Source: Clostridium culturomicium (GTDB lineage Bacteria; Bacillota; Clostridia; Clostridiales; Clostridiaceae). Taken from it: a stretch of 15,038 nucleotides of DNA. How positions within the stretch are numbered: position 1 is the first letter of the stretch; each line of letters begins with the position of its first letter. This document shows, in pieces, positions 5,365-12,249 of this stretch. Both the position numbers and the translations under genes were made by a program. The stretch spans positions 1 to 15,038 of the forward strand of contig NZ_CCXK01000001.1 in the NCBI RefSeq assembly GCF_000821305.1. The letters are read 5' to 3'. The notes under the pieces were generated by a model, which was not told the origin of the DNA, searched no databases, and was given only the letters and a program-made list of their open reading frames with translations.

Positions 5365-6279
5365 ATGGTAAGAGTACTTGTTACTGATGGTATGAATAAA
5401 GACAGCATAGCTACTTTAAGAGATAGTGGTTATGAGGTAGTTGAAAAATTTTATGAGCCAGATGAATTAGGAGCTGCATTACAAGATTTTGATGTAGTTG
5501 TGGTTAGAAGTGCTACAAAAGTTAGACAACCTATTATTGATAAGGCTATGGAATCAGGAAGATTAAAGCTTATAATCCGTGGTGGAGTAGGTGTAGATAA
5601 TATAGATGTAGCTTATGCAACTTCTAAGGGGATAAGAGTTGCAAATACCCCGAATTCAAGTAGTGCTTCTGTTGCAGAGCTCGCTCTTGCTCATATGTTT
5701 GCAGTATGCAGATTTGTTAATATATCAAATGTAACTATGAGAGAAGGTAAATGGGAAAAGAAAAAATATAGTGGCATAGAGATTGGAGGAAAAACCCTAG
5801 GACTTGTTGGATTCGGAAGAATTTCTAAATCTCTTGCTGAAAAAGCTAGTGCATTAGGCATGAAGGTTATATATACAAATAGAAAAGGAAAAGTTGATGG
5901 CTATGACCAATATGAATACTGTACTTTAGAAGAGTTACTTACAAAGGCTGATTTCGTATCTCTTCACATTCCATTTATTAAAGAGCAAGGAACTACGATT
6001 GGTAAAGCTCAATTTGATATGATGAAGGATGGGGCTGTTCTAATCAACTGCGCTAGAGGTGGGGTTGTAGATGAAGCTGCGTTACTTGAGGCCTTAGATA
6101 GTGGAAAGCTTCGAGGAGCTGGAATTGATGTATTTGAAGTTGAGCCAGCGACTAATACTGCATTAATTAATCATCCAAAGGTTTCTGTTACTCCACATAT
6201 TGGAGCAGCAACTAAGGAAGCTCAAACAAGAATTGGAGCTGAAATAGTACAAGTTATCTTTGACTTCTTCAACAAATAA
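5365..6279 (+). CDS. D-2-hydroxyacid dehydrogenase, SerA-like (3-phosphoglycerate or hydroxypyruvate)
   Basis: This is a 304-residue short-form enzyme without the C-terminal ACT regulatory domain of long SerA. The Rossmann motif is GLVGFGRIS (146-154), with Ser where the third Gly usually stands. The catalytic set is complete: Arg in NCARGG (R231), Glu in DVFEVEP (E260) and His in TPHIGAAT (H278). Substrate-loop motifs RGGVGVDNID (72-81) and NTPNSSSASVAE (94-105) are typical of the family. After the second beta strand it reads YTNRKG instead of the usual acidic residue, which hints at NADP(H) rather than NAD. Its place behind a SerC-like enzyme suggests phosphoserine-pathway SerA; a glyoxylate/hydroxypyruvate reductase is the alternative. 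The ribosome binding site is AGGGGGG at 5351-5357. Confidence 0.9.
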   Translation: MVRVLVTDGMNKDSIATLRDSGYEVVEKFYEPDELGAALQDFDVVVVRSATKVRQPIIDKAMESGRLKLIIRGGVGVDNIDVAYATSKGIRVANTPNSSSASVAELALAHMFAVCRFVNISNVTMREGKWEKKKYSGIEIGGKTLGLVGFGRISKSLAEKASALGMKVIYTNRKGKVDGYDQYEYCTLEELLTKADFVSLHIPFIKEQGTTIGKAQFDMMKDGAVLINCARGGVVDEAALLEALDSGKLRGAGIDVFEVEPATNTALINHPKVSVTPHIGAATKEAQTRIGAEIVQVIFDFFNK

Positions 6280-6304
6280 TAAAATCTAAGGAGGACATAG
6301 TAAT

Positions 6305-7549
6305 ATGGCAGTAGTAAGACCTTTTAAGGGTATAAGACCAACGAAAGAATTAGTTGATAAGGTTGCAGCTCTTCCTTATGATGTTATGAATACAGAGGAA
6401 GCAAGAGAGATGGTTAAGGAAAATCCTTATTCATTCCTTCATGTTGATAAAGCCCAAATAGACTTACCAATTGAAACTAATCAGTATGATGAGATAGTTT
6501 ACAATACAGCTAGAGGTAATCTAGATAAAATGAGGGAAAATGGGACTTATATTCAAGATGGATCTCCATGTATGTATGTTTATAGACAAGTTATGGATGG
6601 AAGAGTTCAAACTGGAATAGTGGGATGTACTTCTATTGATGACTATATGAACAACATCATAAAGAAACATGAGAATACAAGAGCCGAAAAGGAAAGGGAT
6701 AGAATTAACCATGTTAATTACTGTAACGCTAATACAGGACCAATATTCTTAACCTATAGAAATGTTGGAGAAATTGATGAGATAGTAGCTAAATATACAG
6801 CTGAAGAACCTGAGTATAATTTTGTATCAGAAGATGGGATTTCTCATATTATATGGGTTATAGATAATGCTTCTGATGTAAAAAGACTTGAAGAGTTATT
6901 CAGTGGAGTAGATTATCTTTATATAGCAGATGGACACCATAGAGCAGCATCAGCTGTTAATGTTGGTAAAATGAGAAGAGAAGCTAATAAAGAATATACT
7001 GGGGAAGAGGAGTTTAATTTCTTTTTATCAGTTATATTTCCTGCAGATGATCTTTATATAATGGACTATAACAGGGTTGTTAAGGATTTGAATAATAATT
7101 CTAGTGAAGAGTTCTTGGCTAAAGTAAATGAAAAATTTGATGTTGAGGAATATGTAGGTGAAGGACAATATAAACCAGAAGGAAAAGCAATGGTTGGTAT
7201 GTACTTAGATGGAAAGTGGTATAAGTTAACAGCTAAAGAAGGCACTTATGATCCAGCTGATCCAGTTAAGAGTCTTGATGTTTCTATTCTTCAAGAGAAT
7301 GTTCTCACTCCAATACTAGGAATTGATGATCCAAAAACTAGTGATAGAATAGATTTTGTTGGAGGGATAAGAGGTCTTGGGGAATTAGAAAGAAGAGTAG
7401 CCGAAGGTATGAAGGTTGCTTTTGCTATGTATCCTACAAGTATAGAGGAGCTTATGAATATTGCTGATGCAGGAAAATTAATGCCGCCTAAGTCAACTTG
7501 GTTTGAACCAAAACTTAGAAGTGGAATATTCGTTCATGAGTTAACTTAA
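6305..7549 (+). CDS. DUF1015 family protein
   Basis: This is a 414-residue full-length DUF1015 protein. Recognisable family blocks are VRPFKGIRP at the N-terminus, LPYDVM (23-28), SFLHVDKA (43-50), KKHENTRAEKERDR (120-133), the hallmark YIADGHHRAASA (206-217) and a conserved region around LDVSILQE. It has no membrane segment or signal peptide. The biochemical function of the family is not established. The DGHHR block resembles the DGxHR phosphate-handling motif of ParB/sulfiredoxin-fold proteins, which include free-serine kinases; that link is my inference. ATG 6305 follows AAGGAGGA (6288-6295), 25 bases after the dehydrogenase gene, so it is cotranscribed and probably works in the same pathway. 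Confidence 0.92.
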   Translation: MAVVRPFKGIRPTKELVDKVAALPYDVMNTEEAREMVKENPYSFLHVDKAQIDLPIETNQYDEIVYNTARGNLDKMRENGTYIQDGSPCMYVYRQVMDGRVQTGIVGCTSIDDYMNNIIKKHENTRAEKERDRINHVNYCNANTGPIFLTYRNVGEIDEIVAKYTAEEPEYNFVSEDGISHIIWVIDNASDVKRLEELFSGVDYLYIADGHHRAASAVNVGKMRREANKEYTGEEEFNFFLSVIFPADDLYIMDYNRVVKDLNNNSSEEFLAKVNEKFDVEEYVGEGQYKPEGKAMVGMYLDGKWYKLTAKEGTYDPADPVKSLDVSILQENVLTPILGIDDPKTSDRIDFVGGIRGLGELERRVAEGMKVAFAMYPTSIEELMNIADAGKLMPPKSTWFEPKLRSGIFVHELT

Positions 7550-7611
7550 AGTACTATAATTTAGTATTTTTAATATAGTGTAGTATAATTAGAAGATAAA
7601 ATTCTAAAAAT

Positions 7612-7666
7612 AAAGCAGCATAGGTAAATGGAGTATTTAAACTCCAACTACCTAGTGCTGCTTTTT
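7612..7666. terminator. Bidirectional terminator after the serine-type operon
   Basis: A long hairpin has AAAGCAGCA (7612-7620) paired with TGCTGCTTT (7656-7664), TAGGTA with TACCTA, and inner TGGAGT with ACTCCA, followed by TTTTT (7662-7666). A-rich sequence on the left side supplies the U run for the convergent HD gene. Confidence 0.9.
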
Positions 7667-7694
7667 ATTATTTTATAGAGAAGAACAAGTGAAT

Positions 7695-8231
7695 TTATTT
7701 AGCTTCATTTATTTTTTTACGACTTTCTTCATTTATTACAGATTTTAGTTGCTTTAGGTAATCAGAAAATTCTACCTGTTCAGTTCCATGTTCTAGATTA
7801 AGTTTGTACTCTAGAGGAAGCCATGTAGATATGTCTGCCTGATTATGTTGAAATAGGACTTCCATTTTATCGAGAGCTTTATAAATCTTAGATTCTAGTG
7901 TTTCTTGAGATTCCATTTCTTCAAATAGATTTTTTAGTTTAGATTGATATGGAGCAGGAAGGGAGTTAAGCCAATTATTAATTTGCTTGGTTTCTTCCAC
8001 TTCATGGTCGTCTGTTTTAAGGAAAACTGGTATGTCACCAGTGAACGCTTCGCCTATGTCGTGAAAAATGCACATTTGCAGAATTTTGTTTATATCAGCT
8101 TCAGGAAATTCATCAGATATAAAGTAAGCCATTAGTGAAAGGCTCCAGCTGTGTTCTGCAACGCTTTCGTGTCTTCCGCTTGAAGTCCAAGAATGACGGG
8201 TATTATTTTTTAAGTTTTCAGCAATTTTCAT
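7695..8231 (-). CDS. HD-domain hydrolase, 5'-(deoxy)nucleotidase-like; 5' end uncertain
   Basis: This is a 178-residue HD phosphohydrolase of the HDDC2/YfbR-like group. The metal ligands are H26 (in SVAEHSWSL), the H57-D58 pair in CIFHDIGEAFTGDIP, and D118 in YKALDKMEVL. RHSWTSSGR near the N-terminus is characteristic. Proteins of this group hydrolyse (deoxy)nucleoside 5'-monophosphates; the substrate here is unproven. ATG 8231 has no ribosome binding site and is preceded two codons earlier by an in-frame TAA. Further upstream a GGGGGA (8265-8270) is followed after 6 bases by ATA and a short in-frame stretch (EIKTLL) that would fit the missing N-terminal helix. The gene is either slightly broken at its 5' end, started in an unusual way, or affected by a sequence error. 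Confidence 0.8.
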   Translation of the reverse strand: MKIAENLKNNTRHSWTSSGRHESVAEHSWSLSLMAYFISDEFPEADINKILQMCIFHDIGEAFTGDIPVFLKTDDHEVEETKQINNWLNSLPAPYQSKLKNLFEEMESQETLESKIYKALDKMEVLFQHNQADISTWLPLEYKLNLEHGTEQVEFSDYLKQLKSVINEESRKKINEAK

Positions 8232-8294
8232 TGTTTACAATAAAGTTTTTATTTCTATTTTATATCCCCCATTTATTCATAATAGTTTGAATAA

Positions 8295-8303
8295 ATTATA
8301 TCA
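8295..8303 (-). promoter_or_regulatory. Possible extended -10 for the HD gene
   Basis: Reading leftward, TGATATAAT matches TGnTATAAT. No clear -35 is seen. It would start a transcript near 8288 and leave a leader of about 57 bases before ATG 8231. The leader contains short frames beginning at ATG 8280 and 8272 that end after 5-6 codons. Confidence 0.35.
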
Positions 8304-8438
8304 AAGTGGAAAAATAATTAAAACAGTTGAATTATAATATTAAAGAATATAAAATTGAGGTATTCATTGTGATGATATTTAAGCAGTGAATAAATTTTAG
8401 TCTTCACTTATAAAATAAAACAATAGGAGGTTGTAAGT

Positions 8439-9173
8439 ATGGCTAACCATATTTTTTCAAGAACAGAATTATTAATAGGAACTGATAGTTTAAATAAATT
8501 AAAGGGGAGTAAGGTAATCATATTTGGAATAGGCGGGGTAGGAAGTTTCACTACTGAATCTTTAGCTAGAAGTGGTGTTGGAACATTAATCCTTGTAGAT
8601 AATGATGATATATGCCTTACAAATATAAATAGACAAATACATGCGACAACAAAGACCTTAGGTAAAAGTAAGGTTGAAACAATGAAAGCAAGGATATTAG
8701 AGATTAATCCTGAATGTCAGGTTATAACTAAAGAAACCTTCGTAAATGCAGATAATGTTGCAGAAATAATTGGAACTGAGGCTGATTATGTTGTAGATGC
8801 TATAGATACAGTTACATCAAAACTAGATATAATTCAGTATTGTAAGGAAAATAATATTAATGTCATAAGCTCTATGGGAACAGGAAATAAGTTAGACCCA
8901 TCAAGATTTAGAGTTACAGATGTATATAAAACCTCAGTATGTCCTCTTGCAAAGGTTATGAGGCATGAGTTAAAGAAAAGAAGAATTAAAGGATGTAAAG
9001 TAGTATTTTCAGATGAGCTTCCGTTAAAGCCATACAGGGAAGTAGCAGAAGGATTAACGATGGAATCAACTAAAGCAGCTAGAAAAAGACAAACACCAGG
9101 AAGTATTGCCTTTGTACCACCAGTAGCAGGGATGATAATTGCTAGTGAAGTTGTAAAAGATTTAATGAAGTAA
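8439..9173 (+). CDS. tcdA: tRNA threonylcarbamoyladenosine dehydratase (TcdA/CsdL, ThiF-E1 fold)
   Basis: This is a 244-residue E1-like adenylating enzyme. TcdA uses ATP to dehydrate t6A at position 37 of ANN-reading tRNAs to cyclic ct6A. Visible motifs are the nucleotide loop GIGGVGS (30-36), LVDNDDICLTNINRQ (52-66) with the Asp, Asn and Arg of the ThiF family, VDAIDTV (119-125), and TSVCPLAKVMR with C168. TPGSIAFVPPVAG (219-231) near the C-terminus is typical for TcdA rather than ThiF or MoeB. ATG 8439 has AGGAGGT at 8425-8431 with 7 bases spacing. It appears monocistronic. The 207-base gap before it holds a small AGTGAA/TTCACT repeat (8385-8408) and no clear promoter. Confidence 0.93.
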   Translation: MANHIFSRTELLIGTDSLNKLKGSKVIIFGIGGVGSFTTESLARSGVGTLILVDNDDICLTNINRQIHATTKTLGKSKVETMKARILEINPECQVITKETFVNADNVAEIIGTEADYVVDAIDTVTSKLDIIQYCKENNINVISSMGTGNKLDPSRFRVTDVYKTSVCPLAKVMRHELKKRRIKGCKVVFSDELPLKPYREVAEGLTMESTKAARKRQTPGSIAFVPPVAGMIIASEVVKDLMK

Positions 9174-9212
9174 CTTTTGTGATAAATATGACATTTAACT
9201 ATAAGTAATAAT

Positions 9213-9248
9213 AAAATTACTCCTATTTTTATTCTAAGGAGTAATTTT
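9213..9248 (+). terminator. Terminator hairpin after tcdA
   Basis: A 12-bp perfect stem AAAATTACTCCT (9213-9224) pairs with AGGAGTAATTTT (9237-9248), with a 12-base loop. Its 3' arm ends in TTTT, which supplies the short U tract. Confidence 0.75.
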
Positions 9249-9285
9249 AAGTAATTAAAAAATTTAAAGTTTAATTTAATGTAAG

Positions 9286-9318
9286 AAATCCGTTAGTAAA
9301 AAGAGTACTAACGGATTT
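9286..9318. terminator. Second hairpin at the convergent tcdA / dipeptidase junction
   Basis: A 13-bp perfect stem AAATCCGTTAGTA (9286-9298) pairs with TACTAACGGATTT (9306-9318), with a 7-base loop, 17 bases beyond the stop of the leftward dipeptidase gene. The U tracts are short on both strands. It most likely serves the leftward operon and backs up the tcdA terminator. Confidence 0.75.
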
Positions 9319-9334
9319 TCTGTATTTTAATTAT

Positions 9335-10690
9335 TTATTTTACTAATTTATATAGAGTTAAAGCGTAAATTTCAGTGGATTTAACTAAATCATCCATAGT
9401 AATGTATTCGTCAGGTTGATGTTCAGTTTTTGCAGAGTCAGGAAATACCATTCCAAAGGCAACACAATTATCTATGGCTCTTGCATAGGTTGCCCCGCCA
9501 GAAGCTTCAGGTATGGCTTCAAGACCAGTTTCTGCTTCATAAACTTCTTTGAGTGTTTTAATTAAGAAGTGATCTTCAGGGACGTAACTAGGGGCAAGCC
9601 AGTCATATTCCTCATAGCTTAAACCATATTCTTCACCTTTAGCTTTAATTACATCTATAATCTGGTCTTTATCAGCAGTAACAGGAATTCGGATATCTAG
9701 ACAGATAGTTTCGGTATCTTTAGTAATATCTATCTTACCGACATTTACAGTTAATTTTCCAGAGATGTCTTCACAGTCTGGAAGAAGATTAGAAAGAGCA
9801 ACATTCTCACCAATTACTTCGGCTATAAACCTTATTGAGTTTGAAGTGTAGCCAAGCTTGTTAAGAGCAATGGCGAGTCTAGAAATTGCATTTATACCAT
9901 CTGCACTGCTCGCAGAATGGACACCTTTTCCGAGTACATATATGTTATTATCCTTAATATCATATTTAAAAGTGAGATTATCAAGAATTTCTTTCATTGA
10001 AGGTAGTTCTTTATGAGAGCAAGCGTACATGGCTTTATCAGGAACAGAGTTAAAGGCATTACCTGCAGTAAGCAGCATATCACTAGTGTTTTTGCAAGTA
10101 AGCTTTGCTTGAAGAAGCCCTTTTTCAGAGTTTATACAGAAGAATTTACTATCAGGAGTAATACCCATAGATGGAATCTCTTCGCCATTGCTCTTATATC
10201 GAGTAATTCCCCTCCATAAGTTTTCTTCATCAGTTCCCAAAATAACTCTTATTCTTTTATTAAGCTTAACGCCAGAGTTAAGTAGAGCTTTTATGGCGTA
10301 TATGCAAGAAAGTGTTGGACCTTTATCGTCTTGGGTTCCACGTCCATATAATTTATTATCTTCAATGGTTAGCCTATATGGAGGATGAGACCAGGCAGAA
10401 AGGTCACCTTCAGGGACAACATCAAGATGTCCTAGAATGCCAATTAACTCTGGACCTTCACCAACTTCTGCATAACCATAATATCCATCTTTATCGTAAT
10501 AGGTTCTAAAGCCTAAAGAATTACAGATATTAAGGGTGCTTTTTAAACATTCATCAATTTCCTTTCCAAAAGGATAACTAGAAGCTGTTTCATCAAGAAC
10601 ACTTCTATAACTTACAATTTCTTTAATTGCTTCTACTAAGTAAGGAACAAGGTCATTTACTTTTGACTTTATGATATCTTTATTATTCAT
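9335..10690 (-). CDS. M20 family metallodipeptidase (PepV/Sapep-like)
   Basis: This is a 451-residue di-zinc peptidase. The expected metal and catalytic residues are all visible: H88 and D90 in GHLDVVPEG, the Asp pair in GRGTQDDKGP (121-122), E155-E156 in GTDEE, D180 in GITPDSKF and H424 in KTEHQPDEY. A lid-domain GKGVHSASS supplies the second His region. PepV-type enzymes cleave dipeptides and some longer N-terminal dipeptidyl substrates in the cytoplasm. The frame opens 48 bases earlier, but ATG 10690 is preceded by AGGAGG (10696-10701) at 5 bases, while the upstream ATG overlaps the previous gene's stop and has no such site. It follows the methyltransferase gene by 38 bases and is probably cotranscribed. 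Confidence 0.92.
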   Translation of the reverse strand: MNNKDIIKSKVNDLVPYLVEAIKEIVSYRSVLDETASSYPFGKEIDECLKSTLNICNSLGFRTYYDKDGYYGYAEVGEGPELIGILGHLDVVPEGDLSAWSHPPYRLTIEDNKLYGRGTQDDKGPTLSCIYAIKALLNSGVKLNKRIRVILGTDEENLWRGITRYKSNGEEIPSMGITPDSKFFCINSEKGLLQAKLTCKNTSDMLLTAGNAFNSVPDKAMYACSHKELPSMKEILDNLTFKYDIKDNNIYVLGKGVHSASSADGINAISRLAIALNKLGYTSNSIRFIAEVIGENVALSNLLPDCEDISGKLTVNVGKIDITKDTETICLDIRIPVTADKDQIIDVIKAKGEEYGLSYEEYDWLAPSYVPEDHFLIKTLKEVYEAETGLEAIPEASGGATYARAIDNCVAFGMVFPDSAKTEHQPDEYITMDDLVKSTEIYALTLYKLVK

Positions 10691-10728
10691 GATTTCCTCC
10701 TCAACTTGAATATTATTAAGTAGAGAGA

Positions 10729-11934
10729 TTACTCCCATTGATTTAAATAATCATATAAGGCTGGATAAACATTTAAGCTACTCATTAGGGACATATATTC
10801 AGTCATAGCATCTAAATCTTCATCAGTTTCTTTGATAGCCCTTATCATTAGATTTTTAGGAGTCTCTAATGGAGATATATATTCAACAACAGATACCTTA
10901 TATCCTTTAGCTTTAAGCATAAGAGTTCTCATTCCATCAGTTAATATATCAGCCATTCTAGCTTTAAAAATACCTTGGTCTAGTATACTTTTAAATGGAG
11001 CGTAAGAATATTGGCTAAGCATTTCTCTATGGCAGCAAGGAACTGCAATAATAATGTCAGCTTCAACCTTTATACCAAGAGCTAAAGCCATGTCGGTGGC
11101 GGTATCGCAAGCATGAAGAGAAATTACTACATTTATATGTTTTGAAGGTTTATATTCATTGATGTCAACTGCATGAAATTCCATGTTTCTATATCCTAAG
11201 TTTGAAGCCATGGCTCTAGAGCTCTCTATTACAGTTTCAGAGTGGTCAAGGCCGATAAAATGGCACTTGTATTTTTTTACATCAGTTAAATAATGATTTA
11301 AGACAAAGGAAAGATAGGATTTTCCACAACCGCAGTCTAAAATGTTTATTACTTGGTTTCTAGGAAGATCATCTAAAATATCTTCAAGCAGCTCTACATA
11401 ATGATCAATTTGATTATATTTTCTAATCTTATCATTTTTAATTTTTCCATCTTTACTCATGATACCAATTTCCTTTAACAGGGCGTCGGCCTCACCAGCT
11501 TTGATATAATAATCTCTGTTAAGCAGAGTAGAGGTAGTTGCAGCAGGCGTAATATCTTTTTTTACTTTATTATTAGAAGCTGTAGGAGATGCAGATAGAT
11601 CATTATTAGTATCTATTGTTTTCATAGCCACATTTTTGTTATCAGCAGTGATTAGAAGAACTTCTCCGCGCTCACTGTATGTAAGTGAAAAACCTTCATA
11701 ATTAGAACATTCATCTATAAGGTATTTGAAAAATTCATCAATATTTGATTTTTTAGTTATACCATTAAAGTTGAATTTAAGCTTACTCTCTTCAAGAGAA
11801 GCTGTACCTTTGAAGTTTTTTAAACCAGAAGTAAATTCAAAGTTTATGTGTTTGAAAATTTCTATGTTTTCATTAAACCTATTTTGTAATCCCATAAAAA
11901 ATAAATTTAATTTGCTTATATTTGATTTATTCAT
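10729..11934 (-). CDS. Class I SAM-dependent methyltransferase (Methyltransf_32-like)
   Basis: This is a 401-residue protein. The C-terminal half is a Rossmann methyltransferase: motif I ILDCGCGKSYLSF (198-210), the acidic end of strand 2 in GLDHS (228-232), VDINEY (256-261), then ISLHACDTATD (271-281) and VPCCHREM (298-305), a Cys-Cys-His combination seen in the PF13679/GSTCD-like group. The first 150 residues match nothing I know and contain a Ser/Thr/Ala-rich linker around 108-137; they may bind the substrate. The target (RNA, protein or small molecule) is unknown. Start ATG 11934 is preceded by GAAGGTG with about 5 bases spacing. It is first of a leftward two-gene unit with the dipeptidase. 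Confidence 0.85.
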   Translation of the reverse strand: MNKSNISKLNLFFMGLQNRFNENIEIFKHINFEFTSGLKNFKGTASLEESKLKFNFNGITKKSNIDEFFKYLIDECSNYEGFSLTYSERGEVLLITADNKNVAMKTIDTNNDLSASPTASNNKVKKDITPAATTSTLLNRDYYIKAGEADALLKEIGIMSKDGKIKNDKIRKYNQIDHYVELLEDILDDLPRNQVINILDCGCGKSYLSFVLNHYLTDVKKYKCHFIGLDHSETVIESSRAMASNLGYRNMEFHAVDINEYKPSKHINVVISLHACDTATDMALALGIKVEADIIIAVPCCHREMLSQYSYAPFKSILDQGIFKARMADILTDGMRTLMLKAKGYKVSVVEYISPLETPKNLMIRAIKETDEDLDAMTEYMSLMSSLNVYPALYDYLNQWE

Positions 11935-12249
11935 AACAGCACCTTCTTTTTTTTAAATTTGTTTAGATTAACTATATGGTAACTTATAATCACTAAAACT
12001 ACATGTAAATCTAAATTTAAGATTTAGATAGTGGGATTTGCTAAAAACACAACTTAAAATAATAGTAAAGTAGTATTAGTTAGAATGTGTACCAATGATA
12101 AGTATAGCAAAATATAGAAATACTAAAAAGAAAAATATAGGGTATGAAGAGTTATATAGACTAAGAAATATATTATTAAAATAAGCAATACATACTTATA
12201 AATTTAATAATTAATTATGATATAATATTTTAGAATGGGAGTGATACGT
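11935..12249. other. Divergent intergenic region, methyltransferase / MFS transporter
   Basis: This region is AT-rich and holds the extended -10 of the MFS gene near its right end. For the leftward gene I see only weak -10-like sequences (TTATAA around 11984-11989) and a short inverted repeat CTAAAT/ATTTAG near 12012-12028. A 29-codon frame at 12095-12184 has no ribosome binding site and is not called. Confidence 0.5.
12218..12226 (+). promoter_or_regulatory. Extended -10 promoter of the MFS-GNAT operon
   Basis: TGATATAAT is a perfect TGnTATAAT. The transcript should start near 12233, only 1-3 bases before ATG 12235, which argues that translation starts further in, at TTG 12250. Confidence 0.6.

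Noticed and set aside
10691..10738. Longer dipeptidase start at ATG 10738
   Set aside because: It overlaps the end of the methyltransferase gene, while ATG 10690 has an ideal AGGAGG at 5 bases and gives the family-like N-terminus.
11324..11332. DnaA-box-like TTTTCCACA within the methyltransferase gene
   Set aside because: It is a single site inside coding sequence, within chance expectation.
12095..12184. 29-codon rightward frame upstream of the MFS gene (basic peptide ending in LRNILLK)
   Set aside because: There is no ribosome binding site in front of its ATG, and frames of this length are expected by chance in a 300-base gap.
12235..12249. ATG 12235 as the MFS start
   Set aside because: It lies at the predicted transcription start without a ribosome binding site; TTG 12250 has GGGAG at 8 bases. 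Leaderless translation cannot be excluded.
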